Shown: positions 9,483 to 19,040, counted from the stretch's first letter. The stretch is DNA of 59,424 nucleotides from CAZSWS01 sp964610765 (GCA_964610765.1 CAZSWS010000008.1:1-59424), one strand, 5' to 3'. Translations and numbers: made by a program. Notes: a model not told the origin generated them from the letters alone.

Positions 9483-9514
9483 CAAACTTATACGTTAATT
9501 CTCGCACAAACAAA
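9483..9514 (-). promoter_or_regulatory. Promoter of the M60 peptidase gene (-7 and -33 boxes)
   Basis: On the minus strand a -33 TTTG (9511-9514) and a -7 TAAGTTTG (9483-9490) are separated by 20 nt. This is the best full match to the Bacteroidota housekeeping promoter in the window, 35 bp ahead of the M60 start codon. Confidence 0.65.
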
Positions 9515-9583
9515 CAGAAAACTGTTAAAAAAACAAGCACATAACAAAAACCTATTAGACCTCCGACATAAGATACATTTTTT

Positions 9584-10702
9584 CTATTTCCCTAAATTTC
9601 CTCTATGTTCTAATACAAATTGACAAAAATCATGATACAAGCTTTTACTATCTTCATTTTCGGAGTTTTTCAAAAGATGTACGGTAGTTCCTCCTTGATA
9701 GTATGCGAGTCTTTTATTTTTTATTATGCCATACTCACTAAAAGCCCGCATATATTCACGGAGTCGCTCACCACGATTCTTCCCTTCAGCTAAGGCACTT
9801 TCATCAAATTCCACCTCCATATCCATATTATATTCTATGGCTGCCTTACAAGCATCTTCTAAGCGGTCATACTCAATTGCATCATTAAAGTAATGATTCG
9901 GTTGTTGATAAGCAAAGTTATATCCCAAGCTTTTCCAGTCTTTATAGCCATCTGAGTTCCAATAAGGAATCCAATTGAATCCATAGTTTAAATCATTTAA
10001 GTATTCACCTACATTCTTCAAAATGGTGCGTGTATGTGTAGCTGTCTCAGCGACCCAATAAAAGCCGGCTAATTCTACATTTTTATACGCAGCTTTATCA
10101 AACAATTCACGAGCATAGTTGATATACCATTTTACCGCACGCATACGTTGCTCATCACCTTGGGTAAAATCAATGGTTTCATCGTCTAATTCACCCCAGT
10201 TTGTAACTTCTGAAATAGGTTCAGGAATACTAAGTACGATTCTATGTTTATGTGCTGGTTCCCCTAATCGTGTCTTGATTATTTCTATTTCTTTTTCAAG
10301 CGCATCAATACACTTTCCTTCTGAAAAATACAAGTCTAACACCTTTTGCCAATCTTTTTTCAAAGCCGGTTCTCCTGCATATCCGGTAGCAAATTTCAAA
10401 TGATTGATGGTATCAAATATTTCTAAAAAGAGGAATCCGTCAAAAAGCCATTGTTCTTTTCCATCCGGACTCGTATAAGTCAAATACGATTGTACAAGTT
10501 CTTTCTCCCAATTACCATATTTCCTGTTTTCACCACCGGAATACAACAAGACTAAATCATCTGTTTCTAGTAGTTCTGTTCTTTCAGCCTCCCATGAATA
10601 CATAGGTGTACCGTTCGGACTAACAAGCGGTTTATTTTCCTCACATGAAAGGAAAACAGATGTAAGCAATACAACTCCGAATATTTTTATTAGATTCTTC
10701 AT
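9584..10702 (-). CDS. DUF4855 domain lipoprotein
   Basis: The 372-residue protein has a short lipoprotein signal (Cys20 in FLSC) and then a DUF4855 domain over almost its full length. Family-like stretches include LVLLYSGG near the N-terminus, FDGFLFLEIFD and the block FNWIPYWNSDGYKDW followed by AYQQPNHYF. The family is common in Bacteroidales and Firmicutes carbohydrate-related loci and looks like a TIM-barrel glycosidase relative, but no activity is established that I know of. The start is only 21 bp behind the pyrD stop, with no terminator or promoter in between, so it is probably the third gene of the pyrK-pyrD transcript. No functional link to pyrimidine synthesis is apparent. The next gene downstream, the M60 peptidase, has its own promoter. 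Confidence 0.8.
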   Translation of the reverse strand: MKNLIKIFGVVLLTSVFLSCEENKPLVSPNGTPMYSWEAERTELLETDDLVLLYSGGENRKYGNWEKELVQSYLTYTSPDGKEQWLFDGFLFLEIFDTINHLKFATGYAGEPALKKDWQKVLDLYFSEGKCIDALEKEIEIIKTRLGEPAHKHRIVLSIPEPISEVTNWGELDDETIDFTQGDEQRMRAVKWYINYARELFDKAAYKNVELAGFYWVAETATHTRTILKNVGEYLNDLNYGFNWIPYWNSDGYKDWKSLGYNFAYQQPNHYFNDAIEYDRLEDACKAAIEYNMDMEVEFDESALAEGKNRGERLREYMRAFSEYGIIKNKRLAYYQGGTTVHLLKNSENEDSKSLYHDFCQFVLEHRGNLGK

Positions 10703-10723
10703 AAATATGTATTTAAGGTTTTT

Positions 10724-11674
10724 TTAATCAATATTCAAGCTACAGGATGGGGCGTTTGTGTCACTAGTATTCAATGCGCCAATCAGGTCTTTTACAGATG
10801 ATATATTATGCCTATTCAAATAGTCTTCAATCCCTTCGATAATTTTAACAGAAGCACAAGGATTTATGAAATTATATGTCCCAACCTGTATAGCTGTTGC
10901 TCCGGCAAGTATAAATTCTACCGCATCTTTCCAGTTTGCAATTCCTCCTAAACCAATAACCGGAATTTGCACCGCTTTAGCTGTCTGCCACACCATACGC
11001 AAAGCCACAGGTTTCACACAAGGACCGGACAAGCCACCGGTTATTGTCGAAAGAATGGGTGTCCGTTTTTCCACATCAATAGCCATGCCTAACATTGTAT
11101 TAATTAATGACACAGCATCCGCTCCTTCTGCTTCTACTGCCCGGGCTATTTCCGTAATATCCGTCACATTAGGCGATAGCTTTACAATCAAGGTTTTGGG
11201 ATATACTTTCCTAACAGCCTTAACTACACTTGCAGCTCCGGCACATGTTACTCCAAAAGCCATCCCCCCTTGCTTAACATTCGGGCAAGAAATATTTAAT
11301 TCGATAGCGGGTATATGTTCTAATCCGGCAATAACCTCAGCACAAGCTATATAGGTTTCTAAAGAAGAGCCACTCACGTTCACCATCATATGTGTATCCA
11401 AGTCTTTAATATCCGGATAGATATGTTCTGCAAAATACTCAGCCCCTTTATTCTGTAGACCTACTGCATTTAACATACCGGACGGCGTTTCAGCCATCCG
11501 TGGATAGTCGTTCCCTTCTCGATGCTCGATAGTAGTACCTTTAACAAAAATACCCCCTAAACGAGAAATATCAAAAAAGTCGGAAAACTCAACACCATAA
11601 CCAAATGTTCCGGATGCAGTCGTTACCGGATTCTTAAACTCTAAACCTCCAATATTTACACTTAAATCGGCCAT
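10724..11674 (-). CDS. pyrD: Dihydroorotate dehydrogenase, catalytic subunit (class 1B)
   Basis: The 316-residue FMN-dependent TIM-barrel enzyme oxidises dihydroorotate to orotate, the fourth step of de novo pyrimidine synthesis. Motifs include FKNPVTTASGTFGYG at the N-terminus, the class 1 active-site loop NISCPNVKQGG with catalytic-base Cys130, KLSPNVTDI, and the phosphate-binding GLGGIANWKDAVEFILAGA. The class 1 (cytosolic) loop Cys and the adjacent pyrK identify it as the NAD-linked PyrDB type rather than the quinone-linked class 2 enzyme. Its start overlaps the end of pyrK by 13 bp, which indicates translational coupling of the two subunits. A DUF4855 lipoprotein gene follows 21 bp downstream. 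Confidence 0.96.
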   Translation of the reverse strand: MADLSVNIGGLEFKNPVTTASGTFGYGVEFSDFFDISRLGGIFVKGTTIEHREGNDYPRMAETPSGMLNAVGLQNKGAEYFAEHIYPDIKDLDTHMMVNVSGSSLETYIACAEVIAGLEHIPAIELNISCPNVKQGGMAFGVTCAGAASVVKAVRKVYPKTLIVKLSPNVTDITEIARAVEAEGADAVSLINTMLGMAIDVEKRTPILSTITGGLSGPCVKPVALRMVWQTAKAVQIPVIGLGGIANWKDAVEFILAGATAIQVGTYNFINPCASVKIIEGIEDYLNRHNISSVKDLIGALNTSDTNAPSCSLNID

Positions 11675-12441
11675 GTCAACTCTTTTATATTAAAAACCGG
11701 ACCCTCTGTACATACACAAACATTTCCGGCAACAGTCTTTTCTACACAACAAAGGCAAGCTCCAACCCCACAAGCCATCATATTCTCTAATGAAACCTCA
11801 CAGGCTATATCTTTATTTTTCGCATATGCCGCTACAGCCATCATCATGGGCTTCGGACCACATGTATAGATTTGATCATACAACTTTTCAGTCAAGATAG
11901 AATGATTCGTCACATATCCCTTTTCACCCATTGATGCATCTTCCGTTGTTACGTACACCTCTCCAAGCTGCTTAAATTCATCCAACATTTTCAAATCATC
12001 AGCTGAACGTGCTCCCAAAAGAAACGTGGGGATAATCCCTCTTTTCTTCAATTCACCACCTAGAAATAAAAGGGGAGCAACTCCTACACCTCCACCTATT
12101 AATAAGGTACGGGTGTTTTTTAAAGGGATAGTAAAGCTATTACCTAGAGGATACATCAAATTGATTTTTTCTCCCGGCTGATATTCTCCCAATGCTTTAG
12201 TGCCATCTCCCACAAACTGTATAAGTAGCCACAATTCATTTTTCTCTCTATCTACCCAACTAATCGAAAGAGGTCTTCTTAAAAATGTAGAGGGCGAACG
12301 ATCAACTTGCACTTCTACAAACTGACCGGGCAACATCTCCGGCAAAGGAGTATCACTTGTCAATATCAACAAGCAGTAATTAGGAGGCAGCAGGCGATTT
12401 TCTACGACCTTCAAGTCTGTCACATATTTTTTTAATGCCAT
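11662..12441 (-). CDS. pyrK: Dihydroorotate dehydrogenase electron transfer subunit
   Basis: The 259-residue protein carries FAD and a [2Fe-2S] cluster and passes electrons from PyrDB to NAD+. The N-terminal ferredoxin-reductase barrel has the flavin motif FLRRPLSISWVD. The nucleotide-binding domain has LLIGGGVGVAPLLFL and YTCGPKPMMMAV. The C-terminal cluster site is MACGVGACLCCVEK followed by VCVCTEGPVF, which supplies the four cysteine ligands. Length and order are typical. The gene is first in a pyrK-pyrD-DUF4855 transcript with a 13-bp overlap into pyrD. A -7 box lies 29 bp upstream of the start. Confidence 0.95.
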   Translation of the reverse strand: MALKKYVTDLKVVENRLLPPNYCLLILTSDTPLPEMLPGQFVEVQVDRSPSTFLRRPLSISWVDREKNELWLLIQFVGDGTKALGEYQPGEKINLMYPLGNSFTIPLKNTRTLLIGGGVGVAPLLFLGGELKKRGIIPTFLLGARSADDLKMLDEFKQLGEVYVTTEDASMGEKGYVTNHSILTEKLYDQIYTCGPKPMMMAVAAYAKNKDIACEVSLENMMACGVGACLCCVEKTVAGNVCVCTEGPVFNIKELTWPI

Positions 12442-12469
12442 ATATACTATATTCTATTAAAATCAATTA

Positions 12470-12477
12470 CAAAGATA
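12470..12477 (-). promoter_or_regulatory. Candidate -7 promoter box for pyrKD
   Basis: The minus strand reads TATCTTTG, an exact TAnnTTTG match, 29 bp before the pyrK ATG and just downstream of the guaB terminator. No -33 element is visible at the normal spacing. Confidence 0.5.
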
Positions 12478-12521
12478 TTCAAAAATTTGCTCGCATCTTC
12501 GCATATTCTTCTAGCCACAAA

Positions 12522-12563
12522 AAATCCGCAAAGAATAGTCTTATAACTATCTTTTGCGGATTT
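12522..12563 (-). terminator. Terminator of guaB
   Basis: Arms 12522-12539 and 12546-12563 pair over about 18 bp with one small mismatch region and a 6-nt loop. On the minus strand the stem is followed by a short T-run. It sits between the guaB stop and the pyrK promoter and separates the two transcripts. Confidence 0.8.
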
Positions 12564-12593
12564 CTTTTAAGCTTTGATATAAATTCAATATTA

Positions 12594-14081
12594 CTACTCT
12601 TTCAATATTACATCATGAGCCCCTCCTTCAACAATACTAGTTGAAGAAACCAAGGTTATTTTTGCTTTTTCCTGTAGCTCATTAATATCTAAAGATCCAC
12701 AACTACTCATAGTCGCTTTCATTTTACCTACGGTAATAGCCAGATTATCTTTCATTTTACCGGCATAAGGGACATAACTATCTACTCCTTCTTCAAACTT
12801 AATACTTCCACCATCTCCACCTTGGTCATAGCGTTGCCAGTTTTGAGCCCGATTAGAACCTTCACCCCAATATTCTTTGACATAATTTCCACCTACACGA
12901 AGCACTTTCGTTGGAGATTCGTCAAAGCGAGCAAAATATCGTCCCATCATTAAGAAGTCAGCTCCCATCGCTAAGGCTAACACCATATGGTAATCATGCA
13001 CTAAACCACCGTCACTACAAATTGGAATATAGTTGCCGGTACGTTGTTGATACGCCTCGCGTGCTTCAGCCACATCTATCAAGGCGGTTGCTTGTCCGCG
13101 TCCTATACCTTTTTGTTCACGGGTGATACAAATTGATCCGCCACCAATGCCCACTTTTATAAAATCAGCTCCGGCATCAGCTAGGTAATTAAATCCTTCA
13201 GCATCAACAATATTTCCGGCACCAACCGGTAAATCATGATAGTTTGTTTTAATCCACTCTATCGCTTCTTTCTGCCATTCAGAATAACCATCTGACGAGT
13301 CAATACACACCACATCAACCCCCGCTTCTACCAGCGCCGGAACTCTTTCTTTATAATCGCGTGTATTGATACCTGCTCCAACTATCAGTTTTTTGGTACT
13401 ATCTGACAATTCGTTGGGGTTTTCTTTATGGCTATCATAGTCCTTGCGAAACACAAAGTACGCCAAGTTTTGATGCTCATCAATGATAGGTAAAGCATTC
13501 AACTTATTATCCCAAATAATTTGATTGGCTTCAGACAAGGTTATTCCTAGTTTCCCCACCACCAATTTTGAGAAAGGAGTCATAAAATCTTCCACCTTTT
13601 TATCCATCGGATCTTTCTCAACCCGATAGTCTCGACTGGTGATAAGCCCCAGCAACTTACCATTAGGCGTACCATCTTCTGTTACACCAATCGTTGAATG
13701 GTCTGTACTGTTCGCTAAATTTACCACATCACGCAATGTATGCGCAGGTGTCAAATTTGAATCGCTAACAACAAAACCTGCTTTAAATTTCTTTACTTTT
13801 AGCACCATTTCAGCCTGTGATTGAATAGGCTGTGAACCAAAAATAAATGACAATCCTCCATTTCTTGCTAATTCGATAGCCAGTTCAGGACCTGAGACCG
13901 ACTGCATAATCGCAGAAACAAAAGGAATATTAAGTTCTATCGGAGACTTTTCTCCTTTTGCAAATTTCACTAAGGGAGTTTTCAAACTAATATTCGTTGG
14001 GACACACTCTTTAGTAGTTAGTCCGGGAATAAGAAGAAACTCACCAAAAGTTCTTGAAACATTCTCTAAATACTTAGCCAT
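12594..14081 (-). CDS. guaB: IMP dehydrogenase
   Basis: The 495-residue enzyme oxidises IMP to XMP, the committed step of guanine nucleotide synthesis. The TIM-barrel core is interrupted at about residues 95-220 by a tandem CBS pair (TPAHTLRDVVNL and MTPFSKLVVGKLGITLSEA). The active-site loop reads GIGGGSICITREQKGIGRGQ, with catalytic Cys318. The usual loop in other IMPDHs is GIGPGSICTTR, so the flanking residues differ here. CIDSSDGYSEW and GAGNIVDAEGF give the other substrate-binding segments. I chose ATG at 14081 (MAKYLENVSRTFGEF). An upstream ATG at 14117 would overlap a -7 promoter box at 14115-14122 and so would probably not be transcribed. A GMP reductase is unlikely because the CBS pair is present. 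Confidence 0.93.
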   Translation of the reverse strand: MAKYLENVSRTFGEFLLIPGLTTKECVPTNISLKTPLVKFAKGEKSPIELNIPFVSAIMQSVSGPELAIELARNGGLSFIFGSQPIQSQAEMVLKVKKFKAGFVVSDSNLTPAHTLRDVVNLANSTDHSTIGVTEDGTPNGKLLGLITSRDYRVEKDPMDKKVEDFMTPFSKLVVGKLGITLSEANQIIWDNKLNALPIIDEHQNLAYFVFRKDYDSHKENPNELSDSTKKLIVGAGINTRDYKERVPALVEAGVDVVCIDSSDGYSEWQKEAIEWIKTNYHDLPVGAGNIVDAEGFNYLADAGADFIKVGIGGGSICITREQKGIGRGQATALIDVAEAREAYQQRTGNYIPICSDGGLVHDYHMVLALAMGADFLMMGRYFARFDESPTKVLRVGGNYVKEYWGEGSNRAQNWQRYDQGGDGGSIKFEEGVDSYVPYAGKMKDNLAITVGKMKATMSSCGSLDINELQEKAKITLVSSTSIVEGGAHDVILKE

Positions 14082-14114
14082 ATGTATAATGTTGTTTGGA
14101 AATGAAATTGCGCA

Positions 14115-14122
14115 CAAAATTA
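14115..14122 (-). promoter_or_regulatory. Candidate -7 promoter box for guaB
   Basis: The minus strand reads TAATTTTG, an exact TAnnTTTG match, 33 bp ahead of the chosen guaB ATG. Its position argues against translation from the in-frame ATG at 14117. Confidence 0.5.
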
Positions 14123-14204
14123 CATAATTTCAAGCAGAAAACAGCATACAATTTTATTTTTCTTCGAAAAACACCCTACACAATCAATCCTATTTATAGG
14201 CTAT

Positions 14205-15260
14205 TCACTCCAGTCTATAGGATTTCAAGCCTTGTCCGTATTCATTCAGGAAGTGTACTGACGGATACATCTTAAAATAGGCACTATCCATATATACCCC
14301 AAAACTCGTCACATGCCTTATCCCATATTTAGCATAGGTATCTATATCAGACATAAAGACTTCCTTATGCCAAGGCAACTCTTTTGCCGGTTTTTTCCAT
14401 CCACTGAACAGGGATACATCTAGCCAATACTCTAAGACCTGAGCTGTTTCAACCGGGAATACCTTTAAATTATCTGTTAAGTACTGTAGGTATTCACCAT
14501 GTGTTATTCGGCTATCCTCCCGAATCGCCTCTTTTTCATTTATTGGCTTCTCCCATGTGCGTTGGAAAGGTGCAAATTCCAAAAAAACACCTTCTTCCGG
14601 CTTTACCTTAACAGGAGCTTTAATCGTATTATGATAGGCCAAATGAGCCAGCATAGCTTGTTCATTCACCTCTGCTCTTAACGCTTTAACTAAGCGATTC
14701 TCCAAGATTAAAGCCTGTTCACTATCAGAAAACTCTTTACAATCCGGACAGAAACACATAGGCACTCCATCATCTATCCAATAAAAATAGCGACCGGTTG
14801 TCGGTGTTAAAACACGAGCATAGGCAACTGCATTTTCACAAACAGTTGCAATGGCTTTTTCTGAATGTACACAAAGGTTATAATCAGCCACACGCCTACC
14901 CTCTTCATTCATTCTAAACATCGTTGAATCTTCTTCAAAAAGCGTTCTAGGTAACAAATCACCCATGGAGTGCAATTCATGCTCCACGTCAATCCCATAC
15001 CGTTTGCATCCTTCCAGAAATTCTTGTCCTTTTTCGGACGATATAAACTCAGACACTTGACTAGGCGTTATATGGGTAGCAATGGTCGTTAACCCCATTT
15101 CTTTTGCCTTTTTCGGCCAGTCGTACGTACTTAGGTCATTTACATCCAATATGATTCCTCGCGTTTGAAAGAAGGTTTCTTTATTTGTTTTATCCGTCAC
15201 ACAACTACAAAAAAACAAGAGCAAAACAGATACGAATAAAATAAATCGGGGCTTTTTCAT
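14205..15260 (-). CDS. DUF4838-like lipoprotein, putative glycosidase relative
   Basis: The 351-residue protein has a lipoprotein signal (VLLLFFCSC, acylation at Cys18 or Cys20). The mature part starts with RGIILDVNDLSTYDWPKKAKEMGLTTIATHI, reminiscent of the first strands of a TIM barrel. It contains the block YFYWIDDGVPMCFCPDCKE with a CxCxxC cysteine group, which together with ARVLTPTTGRYFYWIDD resembles DUF4838, a family found beside glycoside hydrolases in Bacteroidetes. No catalytic residues can be assigned. It is monocistronic, in the 123-bp region behind the guaB start, and divergent from putA. I am fairly confident it is an exported carbohydrate-related protein and less sure of the family name. 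Confidence 0.65.
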   Translation of the reverse strand: MKKPRFILFVSVLLLFFCSCVTDKTNKETFFQTRGIILDVNDLSTYDWPKKAKEMGLTTIATHITPSQVSEFISSEKGQEFLEGCKRYGIDVEHELHSMGDLLPRTLFEEDSTMFRMNEEGRRVADYNLCVHSEKAIATVCENAVAYARVLTPTTGRYFYWIDDGVPMCFCPDCKEFSDSEQALILENRLVKALRAEVNEQAMLAHLAYHNTIKAPVKVKPEEGVFLEFAPFQRTWEKPINEKEAIREDSRITHGEYLQYLTDNLKVFPVETAQVLEYWLDVSLFSGWKKPAKELPWHKEVFMSDIDTYAKYGIRHVTSFGVYMDSAYFKMYPSVHFLNEYGQGLKSYRLE

Positions 15261-15441
15261 GATATATATATTTCAAGTACAAACTAGTAAGTTTTTTCAA
15301 CTCGAAAGTTACAAAAAATCAACATATATACATTATAATATAAATCTATTTTCAGCAGCAACTTATAGACAGGAAGAAAACATTTTTCTTTTCGTTTTTT
15401 TTGTATCTTTCAAAAGATTTACAATCATCAATCTAAGTACC

Positions 15442-18400
15442 ATGAAGAAGATTAGTTATGAAGAGGTTGTTCAATGGGCTGAACAATTTCTAGAGAAAGC
15501 TGAGAATGAGCTGACACCCAAAGAAGTGAAAGAACAGCGCATGTTCGCTTCACTCATCCAAAACCCCACAAACAAGACGCTTTTATCGATGATGCTGGAT
15601 GAGTCGTCGCAAATCAGGGACAACAAAACGATGTCTCGACGAATGAAACTCTTGTTTGATCGCTATGGAATTCCTGATTTTTTTAGTTCTACAGACCAAT
15701 TTCTTATTTGGGCTTTCATGAAATTTGGCTATTGGTTTGATTTTATCGCCATGCCTATATTCAAAAGTAAACTACGACAAGAAACCAACAAAATCATTAT
15801 TGCTGAAGAAAGACCGTCACTTACCAATCATTTGGCTAAGCGATGGAATGACGATATTGGTCAGAATGTAAACCTGCTTGGAGAAGTCGTTTTGGGAGAC
15901 AAAGAGGCCAACAATCGCTATGAGAGCTATCTGGATGCTTTAAAAGAAAAAGACATCAATTATATCTCAGTTAAACTATCCGGCATATACGCCCAGATAC
16001 GTCCATTAAACTACGAGAAGAGCAAGGAGGAACTCTGTAAGTTGATGACGAATATTTACAGGCGCTCAATTGAACATCCTTATATAGATAAAGACGGCAT
16101 CAGTAAGCCTAAGTTCGTAAACTTAGACATGGAAGAATATAAGGACACCGACATTACGCTGGATGTATTTACGACTGTCCTCTCTATGCCTGAGTTTAAG
16201 GATTATTATTCAGGCATTGTCATACAGGCCTACCTGCCGGATGCGGAGCTGTTTTATGACAAGCTACTTGCTTTTGCAAAAAAACGAGTTGCCGAGGGAG
16301 GATCACCCATTAAAATACGTTTGGTAAAAGGAGCCAACCAACAAATGGAGAGTATCATCTCTTCTATACGTGGATGGGCTAACCCTATCTTACCCAACAA
16401 AATTGATGTAGATGCTAACTATATGCATATCTTGGACAAAGCCTTGTTGCCCGAAAATGCCTCATGCATCCATATTGGTGTCGCATCACACAACTTTTTC
16501 ACAATAGGTTATGCATATTTGCTCAGTCAAGAGTTAGGCTCGTCTGAGCAGGTTACGTTCGAAATGCTCGAAGGTATGGCTAATCATCTACCACGTGTAA
16601 TGAAGAGCTTAGGCAAGCATATCATTCTTTACACCCCGGTTGTTAAAAAAGAACATTTCTTGAATGCTGTCTCCTACTTAGTCAGACGAATGGATGAAAA
16701 CACCGGAGAAGACAACTTCTTGCGCTACTCATTCGGACTGCATCTGAACACTAAAGAGTGGCTTTTCTTAGCAGACCAGTTCAAAGAGGCTTTAGCACGC
16801 AAAGACAGCATGAAGGGACATAAAAACCGCCAACAAGACCGTAGCCGGGCTCTTGAACCGCGTGGTACCATGGATGTATTTCAAAACGAACCGGACACGG
16901 ACTTAGACCTTCCCCAGAACCGCTCATGGGCACTTGCTAACTTAAAACGTTGGGAAACCGAAGTACGAGATAGCAACTTTATCATACCTGTACAAGTAGG
17001 CGACCAACTAACTGAGACAGAGCATAAAAAGAAATATTATGACCGAAGCAGAGGAGACAGCGTAAGCTTCTGTGAGGCAAACTTCTCGACACCGGAACAG
17101 GTGAATGAAATCATTCAGATAGCCGAAAAGGATGCATCCGAATGGCGTAAAACACCTTTAGCCAAACGAAAAGAAATTTTGCATCGTACAGCCGATAACA
17201 TCAGTGCAAACCGCGGTGACTTTATCGCTTGTATGTCTGCTATTACAGGCAAGACTTTCACCGAAGGCGATGTTGAGGTATCAGAAGGGATTGACTTCTG
17301 TCGCTTCTACCCCATCACCATGGAAACTTTTGAAAAACTCCCAACCGTTTCTTACACACCTAAAGGGGTAATTATGGTTATTCCGCCCTGGAACTTTCCT
17401 TTTGCCATTCCTGTCGGGGGTGTAGCAGCTGCTTTAGCCGGAGGTAATAGTGTACTACTGAAACCTGCGACCGTAGCACTACCCGTTGCCTGGAAATTTG
17501 CTCAATGCTTCTGGGATGCCGGTGTTCCAAAAGATGCCTTGCAAGTAGTATGTCCGGCCGACCGCAACTCGCTAAATGTACTATCCTCGCATCCGGTGGT
17601 GAAACACATCATTCTGACCGGTGGCACTGACACCGCTTTCAGACTGTTAGAAAACAGTCCACGCACTCCTCTTTCAGCCGAAACAGGAGGGAAAAACGCC
17701 ATTATCCTTACAGCCAGTGGCGATCAAGACCATGCTATTCTAAACATCGTAGCTTCGGCATTTTTAAATTCAGGACAAAAATGTTCAGCCTGTTCACGCC
17801 TATTGGTAGATGAAAAAACATACTATGACGAAGCATTTAAAGCTAAATTGAAAGATGCCGTAGAAAGCATGCATACGGGTAGTGTATGGGATCCGGACAA
17901 CCAAGTAGGTCCTATGATAACAAATCAAAACGACAAACTCCTGCATGCCATTGAGAACATGGAGCCCGGTGAGTCGTGGCTTGTTCCACCTGTCTTTCTG
18001 GATGAAAATAAATATATCTTGAAGCCTTGTGTTAAATGGGGCGTTAAGCCGGGAAGTTTCACTTTTGAAAACGAGTTATTCGGTCCTCTATTGGCAGTAA
18101 CACCTATTAAAGATTTAGAAGAAGGAATAGCCCTGACTAATTCATCAGCCTACGGACTCACATCCGGTTTGCAAAGTTTGGATGAAAGAGAAAGAGAACT
18201 TTGGAAAAATAATATTGAAGCGGGGAATCTCTATATCAACCGTGGTATTACCGGAGCCATTGTGAACCGTCAACCTTTTGGTGGCATGAAACGTTCGGCA
18301 TTTGGAGGTGGAAGTAAAGCCGGAGGAGTAAACTACGTGAGCACCTTTGTCAACTTTGAAGAAAAAGAAGTAAAAACAAAAGATATACAGAATGTATTGG

Positions 18401-18951
18401 GAGACATACTGGTAGGTGATGACTTGAATCGTTTTGCATTTGCAAGTCATAGCTATCGGGAAGCATGGAAGGACGTTTTTTCAAAAGAAGTTGAAACAGC
18501 TCCTTTATACGGCGAATTCAATTCGTTCCGTTATTTACCACTGAAAAACTGTGTGCTTCGCGCGAACGACCAAAAAGACTCCTTGATTGACATCTATCTA
18601 ATTATGCAAGCAGCTTCAACAGCTAAAACTCCCCTCACGGTCAGTCTGCCGGAAACCATGCTCAATGCTGACACGGTGAAAACAGCCGCAAATCGACTGT
18701 CTAATATCACGGTCATTGTTGAAAGTGAAGCTGATTTCATGGCTTCCATGAAGCTGTTTGAGCGTGCACGTGCTTGCAGCCCTGAATCACTTTCGGATGC
18801 TATATATCAAGAAGCAGCTAAACTGGGCTTACATATCGGTTGTGAAAAACCACTGGTTGAAGGTCGTTTAGAGTTGCTTCATTACTTGAAAGAACAAAGT
18901 ATTTCATTTGAATATCATCGCTACGGAAGTATTTTTATCGAACCGAAATAA
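15442..18951 (+). CDS. putA: Bifunctional proline dehydrogenase / L-glutamate gamma-semialdehyde dehydrogenase
   Basis: The 1169-residue enzyme degrades proline to glutamate. The N-terminal FAD-dependent proline dehydrogenase barrel spans roughly residues 90-490, with IKIRLVKGANQQME and VASHNFFTIGYAY. The aldehyde dehydrogenase domain spans about 560-1010. It holds MVIPPWNFPFAIPVGG, the NAD-site ILTGGTDTAF, the general-base Glu in PLSAETGGKNA and the catalytic Cys781 in FLNSGQKCSACSRL. A further C-terminal domain of about 150 residues resembles the terminal part of long PutA proteins. I see no N-terminal ribbon-helix-helix repressor domain, so it is not the trifunctional form. ATG at 15442 (MKKISYEEVVQWAEQF) is the start; the frame extends 61 codons upstream through low-complexity AT-rich sequence with no similarity. 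A strong terminator follows. Confidence 0.95.
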   Translation: MKKISYEEVVQWAEQFLEKAENELTPKEVKEQRMFASLIQNPTNKTLLSMMLDESSQIRDNKTMSRRMKLLFDRYGIPDFFSSTDQFLIWAFMKFGYWFDFIAMPIFKSKLRQETNKIIIAEERPSLTNHLAKRWNDDIGQNVNLLGEVVLGDKEANNRYESYLDALKEKDINYISVKLSGIYAQIRPLNYEKSKEELCKLMTNIYRRSIEHPYIDKDGISKPKFVNLDMEEYKDTDITLDVFTTVLSMPEFKDYYSGIVIQAYLPDAELFYDKLLAFAKKRVAEGGSPIKIRLVKGANQQMESIISSIRGWANPILPNKIDVDANYMHILDKALLPENASCIHIGVASHNFFTIGYAYLLSQELGSSEQVTFEMLEGMANHLPRVMKSLGKHIILYTPVVKKEHFLNAVSYLVRRMDENTGEDNFLRYSFGLHLNTKEWLFLADQFKEALARKDSMKGHKNRQQDRSRALEPRGTMDVFQNEPDTDLDLPQNRSWALANLKRWETEVRDSNFIIPVQVGDQLTETEHKKKYYDRSRGDSVSFCEANFSTPEQVNEIIQIAEKDASEWRKTPLAKRKEILHRTADNISANRGDFIACMSAITGKTFTEGDVEVSEGIDFCRFYPITMETFEKLPTVSYTPKGVIMVIPPWNFPFAIPVGGVAAALAGGNSVLLKPATVALPVAWKFAQCFWDAGVPKDALQVVCPADRNSLNVLSSHPVVKHIILTGGTDTAFRLLENSPRTPLSAETGGKNAIILTASGDQDHAILNIVASAFLNSGQKCSACSRLLVDEKTYYDEAFKAKLKDAVESMHTGSVWDPDNQVGPMITNQNDKLLHAIENMEPGESWLVPPVFLDENKYILKPCVKWGVKPGSFTFENELFGPLLAVTPIKDLEEGIALTNSSAYGLTSGLQSLDERERELWKNNIEAGNLYINRGITGAIVNRQPFGGMKRSAFGGGSKAGGVNYVSTFVNFEEKEVKTKDIQNVLGDILVGDDLNRFAFASHSYREAWKDVFSKEVETAPLYGEFNSFRYLPLKNCVLRANDQKDSLIDIYLIMQAASTAKTPLTVSLPETMLNADTVKTAANRLSNITVIVESEADFMASMKLFERARACSPESLSDAIYQEAAKLGLHIGCEKPLVEGRLELLHYLKEQSISFEYHRYGSIFIEPK

Positions 18952-18978
18952 AGACATTTTTATTTGATACCTAACAAG

Positions 18979-19040
18979 AAGGGTGTATCTGAGTTTTGTT
19001 CTTTGTATAGAAGAAACCTCAGATTACACCCTTTTTCTTT
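18979..19040 (+). terminator. Rho-independent terminator of putA
   Basis: Arms 18979-18993 and 19018-19033 pair over 15 bp with one bulged base, and the right arm runs into TTTTTCTTTT. It begins 28 bp behind the putA stop codon. Confidence 0.85.

Noticed and set aside
10866..11354. A 162-codon frame antisense to pyrD
   Set aside because: It is the mirror of a well-supported gene and its translation has no domain-like features.
15259..15441. A 61-codon upstream extension of putA
   Set aside because: It is AT-rich, low-complexity and overlaps the start of the divergent lipoprotein gene; PutA similarity begins at MKKISYEEVVQW (15442).
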